Shown: positions 20,168 to 28,149 of the stretch, piece after piece
Layout of the letters: each line of letters starts with the position of its first letter
Numbering within the stretch: position 1 is the stretch's first letter
Origin: Reticulitermes lucifugus
Taxonomy: Eukaryota > Arthropoda > Insecta > Blattodea > Rhinotermitidae
Length of the DNA: 28,349 bases
Reading direction: 5' to 3'
Assembly (NCBI GenBank): GCA_026260175.1
Contig: JAKCWW010006289.1
Coordinates: 1-28,349, forward strand
Program-made: the position numbers and the translations under genes
Notes under the pieces: model-generated
The model's database searches: none
Seen by the model: the letters and a program-made list of their open reading frames with translations, nothing else
What the model was told of the DNA's origin: nothing

Positions 20168-20212
20168 TCCTGAACATGGAGGCAGTGTGATTGTCTGAAA
20201 CATTACCACCCA
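20168..20212 (+). repeat. Hairpin repeat, AACATGGAGGCA..TGTCTGAAACATTACC
   Basis: The inner stem GGCA/TGTC(T) is flanked by ACATGG and GAAACATTACC, the layout seen at 22917 and 23790. Confidence 0.45.
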
Positions 20213-20274
20213 CGAACAGACTTCATGGTATCATACTGCAGTGATGACAGTATAAAATTGGTCACATTATTTTG

Positions 20275-20296
20275 TTTATTAATATTCTTATTTATT
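20275..20296 (-). terminator. Possible poly(A) signals of the ABCG gene
   Basis: TTTATT on the + strand (AATAAA on the minus strand) occurs at 20275-20280 and 20291-20296, about 820 bases past the ABCG stop. If used, the 3' UTR would contain the inverted repeat at 20526-20862. Weak evidence, because such hexamers are common in AT-rich DNA. Confidence 0.25.
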
Positions 20297-20525
20297 TTCA
20301 GAATTATATGGAGTATGTTACATGAAAGGGAACTCCATTACAAAGAAGTAATTGCACTTCCATTTGGTCTGTACCCTTTGTCTTCTGACGTGTGACATTG
20401 TGTTCATACTACCCCTGAAATATTGAGGATGATATGAGAAAGTCTTTTCCTTAATGCAATTTTTTACAGAGAGGATATTTTGGAAATGATGAGCTCTTTT
20501 TATTTTAATGGCATATGTGATGTGT

Positions 20526-20862
20526 GAAGGTCTGATCAGTTAGTGGCTGGATGGAACAGCAGGCAGATGTAGGGTCAGCCTGGGTCTGCATGTAGAAGAG
20601 GTCCTGAAGTGGCTGTAATTGCGGGTGCGATGGAGGGCTGCTCACACAATGATTACTCTCAGTCATCTCTTTCCCTCCCATCTCTTTTCCTGTTCTGAAG
20701 CCACTAGCTCCCCACTTGGTCAGCAGCTGGTGATCAGCCCTCCAGTGCAACTTCAATTAGTCCTTTCTGGGCCTCATCTATGTAGACACCCAGGCCAATC
20801 CCACCCCTCCTTGTTGGCTTGCCCCTTTCTTCCATCCAGCCACTAACTGGTCAGACCTTGTC
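20526..20862. repeat. Long imperfect inverted repeat downstream of the ABCG stop
   Basis: The left arm (20526-20645) starts GAAGGTCTGATCAGTTAGTG and the right arm (20730-20862) ends CACTAACTGGTCAGACCTTG. The inner parts (GCCTGGGTCTGCATGTAGA; right, reverse-complemented, GCCTGGGTGTCTACATAGA) also match. The spacer is about 85 bases. Confidence 0.75.
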
Positions 20863-20904
20863 TATATATATCCCTGCCACTGAACCCACTTTGCTATTCT
20901 TCAT

Positions 20905-20995
20905 GGTCGTCTTGACCCTTGATGATGAAAGCACCACATTCCTTCGAAGCACTGGGAACCATTCACCGAATGCAACATCACATCCCGGAAGACTG
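20905..20995 (+). repeat. Single arm of family B / fold-back family
   Basis: TCTTGACCCTTGATGATGAA, then CTTCGAAGCACTGGGAACCA and ACATCACATCCCGGAAGACT follow the order of the right arm at 22905-23002 (CTTGACCCGTGAAGATGGGA ... ATATCCCAGAAGAGC). Confidence 0.5.
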
Positions 20996-21116
20996 GACTT
21001 ATACACTAAGGTACTTTTAGGTATCCTGTTATACACCCTGTTGCATCCATTCGTTGTCCACAATCCTGTGTTTCTTGTTCAAGGAACTGGGTACAAAGTT
21101 TTGCAGTCCTGAAATG

Positions 21117-21458
21117 CTATGTTGCAACTCTCCAACGTAAGCCAATATAGCACAGAAACCTGAACATGACCATAAGTCCAAACAAAGCTAATATCTCTGT
21201 CCAGACAGATGAATTGTCAATGTCCAGCATCCTCAGTGTGACTACGGGTTTCTTGAAGTGGCAGTATATCTCACTACAGTCAAAATCTGCCCGGTCAAGT
21301 CCAAAGACAGTTAGTACCAGTGCCACTATCCCACACCGCATGAAACTTGTCTTCATAAGAGCATTCATTGTCCATGAGATTTGCTGTGCAAAATCAAAGC
21401 CATACACTGCCAAGCCGAGGGAAGGGGCCACAACCATTGGCCCAATTGCACAGCCATT
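21117..21458 (-). CDS. ABCG terminal exon: helices 5-6, loop, stop
   Basis: On the minus strand the acceptor is TAATTCTGTCAACAG. It encodes NGCAIGPMVVAPSLGLAVYG, then SFMRCGIVALVLTVFGLDR, a Cys-containing extracellular loop (DCSEIYCHFKKP) and a last helix ending LRWRVAT then TAG. The length and the loop are normal for an ABCG C terminus. Confidence 0.88.
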   Translation of the reverse strand, partial: NGCAIGPMVVAPSLGLAVYGFDFAQQISWTMNALMKTSFMRCGIVALVLTVFGLDRADFDCSEIYCHFKKPVVTLRMLDIDNSSVWTEILALFGLMVMFRFLCYIGLRWRVAT

Positions 21459-24400
21459 CTGTTGACAGAATTATGAATTGTATAAACTTGTGTTGTAAAA
21501 TTACTAAGGGTATTGTTATAAAGTTAGATGATGATACTGCATAAATGCTAAGTAAAGTATTAAGAACAAGGAGCAGAAATGAAGTGACAGGAGATATAAA
21601 ACAAGGCTGGAAAGAGTGACTACATGTACAAGTACAATACAGTTTAGTGTATCTGAAACAGCAAAGGGTTAAAAGTCTCCCTGGAGTAATACACACACAC
21701 ATCCTTTTAGTGTGCTTCAACTATTTATTTTGCAATTTTGCAATTTTGCCCTTGCATGTAACAGTTAAGGCTTGTTGTTCTCTTATTATGTAGGGCAACA
21801 AGTTGTTATGAATAGGAACAGAATAAGATAGCAGTGGAATATATGCTTGATTCAATATTAATGTCCAGCTTCACCACACAACATCCTCTGTATTGCAGTG
21901 CCATTTAGTATGTATTGTCATTATATCAAGTTTAGTGTCTTATTACAAATGTGGCTCTTTTCCTACAACAGTTCAATTTATTGGCATTAGTTATTTTTGA
22001 TAAAATTTGTCTTTAACAATTTCTCATTGAAATTTCAGTGAGCCCTACATAAATTGTTCGTCTCCTCACTCCAGCATTAGTGCAATGTCAAAAATGTATA
22101 TATACTGACCGTTACATTGAAGACAGATCCTATGGCAAGGCCCATACCTTCTGCCACTAGACACACGATGATCGCAATGAAACAAAAGAGGAAGAATCGA
22201 TGCCATTGAGCTGGCAATCCATTCAGGAAGTAAACCAGTGTAAGAAAGATCATGCTGAGGAGAACCTGCAGTACAGAGTAAGAGGGGTCAGAACCATACG
22301 CCATATATGCACTCTCGCTTAATAAAAATTAAATTTCTCATCTCAGAGACTGAGCTGAAGGTAAGGTACTAGAAATAATATATTGTATTCTATATTATAT
22401 TTGGGAACAAATAATTTTGATGAGATCTGAATGTCTTACTGTTGTGATCATTCAGATCATAATGTTCTGTGATGTGCTGCCTTATAGTAAGGTAAACAGA
22501 CCTACTGCTTTCATCTTCAGCATTCTGCAACCTACGTACAAAACTACACGGTGTCTCCTTCTCGATTCTATGTTGAGTCACATCTGATTTAGTTTTGTAA
22601 AATAATGACTTCTGTGGGAAATATGAAAACTTTTATTTCAGGCTTCCGCCGCGATGTTGATGATATCTGCGCTCTTCTCGGGTATTACGCCGCTTCGTGT
22701 GGTAAGTGTTTACCGACGTTTCGAGACAACGTGTCGGTCCCATCTTCACGGGTCAAGAGTCCGAGTATGAAAGGAAGAAAGCCAGCAACCTATAACGTAG
22801 ATTCTGGAAAGTACAGTGGGGTAGCAATCCGTAGACGTGATGACAGCCACTGTACTTTCCAGAATCTACGCTATAGGTTGCTGGTTTTCTTCCTTTCCTA
22901 CTCGGACTCTTGACCCGTGAAGATGGGACAGACACGTTGTCCTGAAACGTCGGTAAACAATTACCACACGACGCCGCGTAATATCCCAGAAGAGCGAAGA
23001 TCTCAATATGAAAACTGTTTTCATTAGTAAAGTGTTTAATATTTTTTGCAGCAGTGAGAAGCAGTTTAATTACCTGGACAGGAATCTTAGATAATGTCAT
23101 GGCCATGTAAAATGAATTCAGTCCATACCAACGGTTGAAATGTTCTTTCTTCATTAGCTTCACTTCATTGGGAACTGTCAAAATAAAGATCTTGTTGAAC
23201 ATTATTCTTCTCTTAGTCTACTCTTATTCCATAATGTTTGGGTTTTGTGAGATTTGAGGTTCTCAAGACAAGTGACACTGAAAATTGCTTTCTTGCAGGA
23301 TATGATACCATGTCATTAGGTAGATACCAAGATACTGGAGAATCCTGCAGTTCCTCCAGCAATCTGGTACTCATCTACCAAACAACACAGCATCACATCC
23401 CAGAAGACAGTAACTTTTAAAGATGTGCTTATGGTGTCCTGATGTATGGGAGGCCCTGGTTTCAAATCTCAGCTCAGAAACCAGCTGCCCTCACTGAGAT
23501 TTTTTGTGGTCTTTCTCAGTCCATCCAGACAGATACCACAATAATATGTTCAGTTATACCATGACTGCTTCCTTTTAAATCATTTTCAATTCATTATTCA
23601 TTGATCATCCCATTAGCGAACATTACTTATATAATCTGAGCTCCTGAAAGTGTAATTAAATAAGCCATAAATGTATACATGTTCAGGTCTTTGTTCTTCT
23701 CGGATGTTATGCAGCGTATGTTGGTAGTTGTTAACCGATGCTTCAGGACAGCCTATCAATCCCATATTCTTCTTGGACTGCTTGACCATTGAAGATGGGA
23801 CCAATAGGCTGTCCCGAAATATTGGTAAACAACTACCAACATACGCTGCATAACATCCCAGAAGAGCGCGTTTCAATCACTGGTCTTGTGGGTTGTACAT
23901 ATCTTTGTATTCAAAGGATTCTAGGTTCAATCTTGATCACCTCCACTAGTGTTAACAATAAAAACAATAACAAGATAGGCATTGGGTGTATAACGTAACA
24001 CTGTTGCATGTTCCCATAACCACTGGTGCCATTGAAACACGACAGTGAGTTCCCTTTGCATAGTTGAGCTACATTTATCACTGTAAACAGTATAAAAGCC
24101 GATCCCAGTGGCCGCACAGTCTAAGGCTGCGCGCTTACTAGGATTGTGGGTTCGAATCCTGCCAGGGGCATGGATGTCTGTCTCTTGTGAGTGTTGTGTG
24201 TTGTCAGGTAGAGGTCTCTGCGACGGGCTGGTCCCTCGTCCAGAAGAATCCTACCGCGTGTGGTGTGTCTAAAGTGTGATCGTGAAACCTCGAACAATGA
24301 GGCGGCCTGGGCCCCCAAGGGGCTATCGAGCCATTGGGGGGAAAAAAAACAGTATAGAACTATTGACTGTTGCCATGGAAATGCAACAATGGCTACTGTT

Positions 24401-27372
24401 TATATTGTTGTCGAGATGCAAATTATTTAGTACTGTTGTCAACAATATAAACATACTTAGGTTATCATGTAAAGTGTCCCATGTTTTTGTCCGATTTTAA
24501 CCAAATTTGGATTTTCCTAACAGATTTTCATAATGGTTCTAATATCAAATTTGACACAAATCTGTCCAGTGGGAGCCAAGTTGATACAAGTTCCTGACCT
24601 TTCCTAAAGATGGTATTATTGGTGTCGTAGTTTGAAAGAAGCCTGAAATCTAACGACTGCATTTTGTGCCATCTCTTGGCTGTCAGTCAAATCATTTATT
24701 TTTTATTTATAATTGATTTAATAATGCTCTCAGTAGCTTACACTCAGAACCATCGCCACTTGACACAACTTGGCATGTAATCTAACTAACTAACTCCATG
24801 GAGCAGAGTCCTTGAGAAGCAAACAGGTCCTCAGCTAGTCAAGAAATTCCCCGCGTTTTATGGAACCTGAAGGTTCATTACCGCACTCACAAGAGCCCGC
24901 CACCTGTCCCTATCTGGCATGTAATGACTTAGTAGTTATAGCCATTAAATCAGAGCTCCACAATATCTGACCTAGAGACTGCTTGGTAATTTGAGCCTCA
25001 TCTAAAAATTGTCTCAGAGGCAATGGGGGTAAGTCATTGGGTTAGAGGCTGTTTGTTGATACTTACAAAGTAACACTGGTGCCATGCACCATGTATAAGA
25101 GTGAAAGAGTATGACACTCATGCAAAACTTGACATGTTTGAACATTTCACTGCCATCCGATGCATTCTTGTACACCACGATACCAATCATGAATGCACAC
25201 ACTATGTGGTGCAACATCTGAAGCTGGAGGGCCAACTGTGAGAAAGAAATGTATCTCTCAATATAAAAATTATATTTTGTTGTTGCAGAAGACTGGTAAT
25301 CTCTAAAGCTTAATACCTACATACATTTTAGTCTCAAAAACAGACAACAGATGGCTTTTTCAAGGAACGACATAATACAGGTGGAAGGTGGCGTTGAATT
25401 GAAGAGTGCAGTCAAATTGTGGTCTATGTATTGACTCGGTACAGCAGTTTGTAAGCAGGAAAAAGTGACATGTCCAACGGCACCATTACTCCGTTAGAAA
25501 CGAAGGATTTGAAGGATGGTTCGCAGTTACTTGGATGCATCCTACATTTACAGATGTGCAGGACAAAGACAGGAAGACCAAGGTGATGCTGGAAGGAGGA
25601 TTTTATGGCTGGCACAAGCAGTAATTGCCTTATTTGAGGAGGAGGAGGAGAAGGAGGTGATAACAGTGCATATCTTTGTGGTTATTTGCAGCAAATTAAT
25701 GTACTGGACATTACACATAGAAATGTATTACAGCAGTTTATAAATACTAACCGTTGGAATGTATGTAATCTATGTCATTTAAAACTGTCCCTATACAGGC
25801 CTAACAGGCCCTTAGGGTTCCAGGAGGTTGAGGCTCCCAGAATTTCTAGACAGTTGGCACATGAAGGTGGCAAGGTTGTCAGCCCTATGTGCTGGCTACC
25901 TTTACTCCCCAGGAGATACCCCTGATAATCATTTCTCTTAGAGGCTGAGTCGATCCCAGGGCCACAGTGTGGCTGGAAGGATTAAGTCAGTGAAAAATCC
26001 CAATAACCCCATGGGGAATCAAACCCATGACCTTCCGGTTTGTAGTGCAGTGCCTCAACCAACTGCGCCCTATCTATGTCACCTATAAAGATTCTCAATT
26101 CATACCCCACAGAGAACACTGTGTTTCGTTTAGAAAGGCAAATCAGTAACTGCTGTAGAGCAAACTGATGGCTTACTATAAGAATCATATGGAAGACATC
26201 AATACACTGTGTAGACAAAACGGAGAATTTTTAGGGTGCTAAATCTGGTGGTACATACTCCAACCATTAGGCTTTACAGGGTTAATTTCTAGTTGTAGCT
26301 AATGTCATGATACAGACCAAAGCATTTGAAGGTAAACGGACATCACAAGTTCACCAGAGTGCAGTGGCACATGGAATATAAATTTGCAAGGCGAAGCCAC
26401 ATCATGAATGTAAGAGTGGCTTACCCTGCTGCGACTTGTCTGAAGCATCATTCGCCTGAACAGAGCCCAAAACTGGAACCAGGTGGACGTTGGGTAGCTC
26501 AGATCTTCTGTTTTGCTCATCTGTTTGTACATGGTGGCCCAGTTCGTGTTGGATGAAGTGGATGCGTGTCCATTACTTCCACTGGCTATTCACAATGAAC
26601 AAACGTAAAATGCTTCTAAAATTTCCTTGAAGCTTCAGAACCTGTTTGCATGAGTATTTGGAACTATATAGGATGAAGTGCTTGAGATAATTTAGGACAT
26701 TATATAATGAAAAAGTTGTCATTAATACAGGTAATTTATTCTGCTGGGAACTCCCTGTCTGTACTGTCATGAAAGTAAAAAAAAATATATATATATTTTT
26801 TCAATTAGTATGCAATAAATTTACCCTGTAATTTAATAATATGTATTAAAATATGAGGAGATGTTTGTGATGAGCAAAGATTGCTTATCTTAGTGTACTG
26901 TCATGTACACACAGGCTTTTAAATACATATTCATTGTATAATTGTCATGACAGTAAGATTATGTATTTCTGAAAATGTTTACTATATACACACACTTGTT
27001 TATCGAATTTATAAAATATTTAGATACGTGGTACTGGTAACACTGATATTTAACAATATATCTATCATTTTTCCTTCAGTGTAACCTTTCAAATTTGTAT
27101 TAAATTTAGGCACAATATGTCTGTTTAAAATGTGGAAGTTTGATTATAAGCAGTACGCTTGTGACAGTCATGCAAACCTGTTGTGGCAACATCTGTGGTT
27201 TGGAAATGACAAGAATGTCTGTCTGTCTGCTTTGTTGTGTCTCCAGTCTTCTTTGCATCTTCTTGAATTGTAAGTGGCATGGTATGTGTTTGAATCCAGC
27301 TCATTTTTCCATTACAAATAGCGTGTGATAACCTCGCAATATTATCATCTTCTCCATCCATCACTTCAATCA
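21117..27372 (-). CDS. ABCG-family half-transporter, C-terminal six exons (5'-partial)
   Basis: Joining, in transcript order, 27372-27178, 26585-26425, 25235-25067, 23174-23074, 22265-22110 and 21458-21117 gives about 373 residues ending in TAG with matching phases. It starts at VIEVMDGEDDNIARLSHAI, the end of the ABCG nucleotide-binding domain, and continues through a hydrophilic linker and the STWFQFWALFRR entry to the membrane domain. Six hydrophobic segments follow, including FPNEVKLMKKEHFNRWYGL (typical of ABCG after helix 2), helix 4 ending AEGMGLAIGS, NGCAIGP before helix 5, a YCHFKKP loop with cysteines, and a final helix ending LRWR. ABCG half-transporters dimerise in membranes and in insects move lipids, sterols or pigment precursors. 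The Walker A and signature motifs lie beyond the right edge. The last loop recalls the ABCG1/ABCG4 clade, but substrate and exact ortholog cannot be named. Confidence 0.85.
21459..22109 (-). other. ABCG intron (helix 4 to helix 5)
   Basis: Minus-strand GT-AG intron of 651 bases. No repeat family or gene recognised apart from a CA run near 21690. Confidence 0.6.
22110..22265 (-). CDS. ABCG exon: helices 3 and 4
   Basis: On the minus strand the acceptor is TTACTCTGTACTGCAG and the donor is GTCAGT. Its 52 codons encode VLLSMIFLTLVYFLNGLPAQ, WHRFF and a long hydrophobic helix ending GLAIGSVFNVT, phase 0 on both sides. Confidence 0.87.
22266..23073 (-). other. ABCG intron carrying the large fold-back
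   Basis: Minus-strand GT-AG intron of 808 bases, of which 341 are the fold-back at 22662-23002. The fold-back starts about 70 bases after the donor. Confidence 0.65.
22662..23002. mobile_element. Large fold-back element
   Basis: The left arm 22662-22819 and right arm 22847-23002 are near-perfect reverse complements (for example ACCGACGTTT at 22711 against AAACGTCGGT at 22945, and ATTCTGGAAAGTACAGTGG against CCACTGTACTTTCCAGAAT). The spacer is 27 bases. The ends read GATATCTGCGCTCTTCTCGG and, reverse-complemented, GATCTTCGCTCTTCTGGG. No coding capacity. Confidence 0.92.
23074..23174 (-). CDS. ABCG exon: FPNE..EHFNRWY motif and start of helix 3
   Basis: On the minus strand the acceptor is CTTTATTTTGACAG and the donor is GTAATT. 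It encodes PNEVKLMKKEHFNRWYGLNS, then FYMAMTLSKIPVQ. It matches the conserved FPxE/ExFNRWY region after helix 2 of ABCG transporters. It leaves in phase 0. Confidence 0.88.
23225..23415 (+). repeat. Repeat family B, longest copy
   Basis: A + strand frame reads VRFEVLKTSDTENCFLAGYD and later HHIPEDSNF. I remember the FEVL....IPED pattern from very many spurious protein predictions in termite and cockroach genomes. It is a degraded repeat, not a gene. Confidence 0.55.
23425..23590 (+). mobile_element. tRNA-like SINE, diverged
   Basis: CCCTGGTTTCAAATCTCAGC resembles a B box region. The following CACTGAGATTTTTTGTGGTC and TTTCTCAGTCCATCC resemble the body of common arthropod tRNA-derived SINEs. 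Confidence 0.4.
23693..23867. mobile_element. Second, smaller fold-back element
   Basis: The left arm (23693-23765) includes ATGTTATGCAGCGTATGTTG and the right arm (23794-23867) includes its reverse complement, CAACATACGCTGCATAACAT. The ends (TTCTTCTCGG / CCCAGAAGAGC) match those of the large fold-back 700 bases away. Confidence 0.88.
24095..24346 (+). mobile_element. tRNA-derived SINE with 10-bp target duplication
   Basis: AAACAGTATA occurs at 24085-24094 and 24347-24356. The head has an A-box-like GTGGCCGCACAGTCTAAGGC and a perfect B box GGTTCGAATCC (24149-24159). The element ends in an A-rich tail after GCCATTGGGG. The intact duplication suggests a fairly recent insertion. Confidence 0.85.
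24398..24452. repeat. Perfect 13-bp inverted repeat
   Basis: GTTTATATTGTTG (24398-24410) and CAACAATATAAAC (24440-24452) are exact reverse complements with a 29-base loop. It may be the ends of a tiny degenerate element. Confidence 0.7.
24778..24914 (+). repeat. Dispersed repeat D, copy 2
   Basis: CTAACTAACTAACTCCATGG, AGAAATTCCCCGCGTTTTAT, GGAACCTGAAGG and CACTCACAAGAGCCCG match copy 1 at 16857-17041 in order. Confidence 0.6.
25067..25235 (-). CDS. ABCG exon: helices 1 and 2
   Basis: On the minus strand the acceptor is TTTCTTTCTCACAG and the donor is GTAAGT. It encodes LALQLQMLHHIVCAFMIGIV, then YKNASDG and a second hydrophobic helix ending APVLL. It leaves one base (T) that the next exon completes to Phe. 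Confidence 0.85.
25236..26424 (-). other. ABCG intron (linker to helix 1)
   Basis: Minus-strand GT-AG intron of 1.2 kb. It holds a reverse SINE (25780-26085) and a GGA-rich patch near 25640. The 25380-25620 stretch has higher coding-like composition, but I recognise nothing in it. Confidence 0.6.
25780..26085 (-). mobile_element. tRNA-derived SINE, same strand as the ABCG gene
   Basis: On the minus strand the head is AGGGCGCAGTTGGTTGAGGC (A-box-like) with GGTTTGATTCC (26015-26025, B box), then TTGGGATTTTTCACTGACTT and a tail ending AGGCCTGTATAGGGAC. Translated, the head gives the LVEALxYKPEGxGFDS string often seen in spurious insect proteins. Confidence 0.75.
26425..26585 (-). CDS. ABCG exon: linker to membrane domain
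   Basis: On the minus strand the acceptor is TTCATTGTGAATAG and the donor is GTAAGC. It encodes SGSNGHASTSSNTNWATMYK, then YPTSTWFQFWALFRRMMLQT and SRSR. The W-QF-AL-RR pattern is the usual entry into ABCG helix 1. It leaves in phase 0. Confidence 0.82.
26586..27177 (-). other. ABCG intron, AT-rich
   Basis: 592 bases, very AT-rich, with a poly-A/TA run near 26777-26803. Nothing recognised. Confidence 0.6.
27178..27372 (-). CDS. ABCG exon: end of NBD and linker
   Basis: On the minus strand the acceptor is TTATTTCTGTTGCAG and the donor is GTTTGC. It encodes VIEVMDGEDDNIARLSHAIC followed by NGKMSW and a Thr/His-rich hydrophilic linker ending DVATT. It enters after one base of a split codon and leaves in phase 1. 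Confidence 0.8.
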
Positions 27373-27544
27373 CTGCAACAGAAATAACCATTTGTATCCA
27401 GCAACCCTGCTGTACTATTCTTCCTTACTGTGGAGCTTACTTTATAAATGTGTACTTTGGTGCTTTATATCTAATACACTTTCTTCTTCTCTTCAGCTTC
27501 ACTGTACAGATGATATCGTCTGTTCTGACTTAACACATTTTTCA

Positions 27545-27830
27545 AGTATTTCCTGGGTCACCCCCTGAGGAGCCAGGGTTCAATTTCCACTAGGGGCATG
27601 AGATTTCTCTACCCAGAGTACTCAGATTGACTCTGGTGCCCACCCAGCTTCGTACCCAGGGGATATTTCTCCAGGGGTAAAGTGTGCGGGGCATGAGGCT
27701 GTACATTCACATCTATCTAGTGCCAAGGGTAAGAATGCATGGAGCTATACCTCTACTCCCCTATATGTCTTCATAATGTGCTGCTTAATTAAGCACAAGG
27801 ACAACATTACCGTAGGTTGTCGGTGGTCTC
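27545..27830 (+). mobile_element. SINE family A with recognisable head and tail
   Basis: The head CACCCCCTGAGGAGCCAGGG with GGTTCAATTTCC, ACTCAGATTGACTCTGGTGC, TAGTGCCAAGGGTAAGAATG and CCTATATGTCTTCATAATGT follow the order of the 10475 and 16470 copies. It keeps the longest tail of the set. Confidence 0.7.
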
Positions 27831-28149
27831 ATTTTCCTGCGGATTTGTAGTTAAATGTTTACAGTAATATTTTATTAACTTTAATAGGTGTTCTATCTAT
27901 TTCTGACAATCGGCCAGCCCTTAGCCTAGTCAATATACCGACCATGGTATCCCTGATGAGTTATTCGTGAGAAGAAATCGAGTTATACTGAAACTTCATT
28001 CCCTGAACAGATAACTGGAAGTATTAAGTTCATGTGTGAACTCTCAGTGTAGTCTCCTTATTCCAAATTTCATCAAACCTGGTTCACTAGTTTTAGTTTT
28101 AAGTGATATAAATAATTCCCGTTACCCCATTCAGCACTGTATACATGCA

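Larger units (their letters stand above)
19224..21116. other. Intergenic region between convergent genes
   Basis: Holds the presumed 3' UTRs, a degraded family B repeat (19405-19620), a hairpin repeat (20168-20212), a long inverted repeat (20526-20862) and a family B arm (20905-20995). No coding exon is recognised; the open frames here read through repeats. Confidence 0.6.
23175..25066 (-). other. ABCG intron, repeat-filled
   Basis: The 1.9-kb intron holds family B (23225-23415), a tRNA-like SINE (23425-23590), a second fold-back (23693-23867), a SINE with target duplication (24095-24346), a short perfect inverted repeat (24398-24452) and repeat D copy 2 (24778-24914). Confidence 0.65.

Noticed and set aside
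22753..23202. 149-codon minus-strand open frame as a gene of its own
   Set aside because: Its first part is the ABCG exon 23174-23074; the rest reads through the donor into the fold-back repeat.
24107..24180. Possible tRNA gene (perfect B box)
   Set aside because: No convincing cloverleaf or acceptor stem; the long body, A-rich end and target duplication show a tRNA-derived SINE.
25424..25743. Possible exon in the ABCG intron (25380-25740)
   Set aside because: No ABCG similarity and no splice-site pair that keeps frame between the two flanking exons, which already join directly.
25970..26085. Possible minus-strand tRNA gene
   Set aside because: A and B boxes are present but the arms do not pair as a tRNA, and a long SINE body follows.
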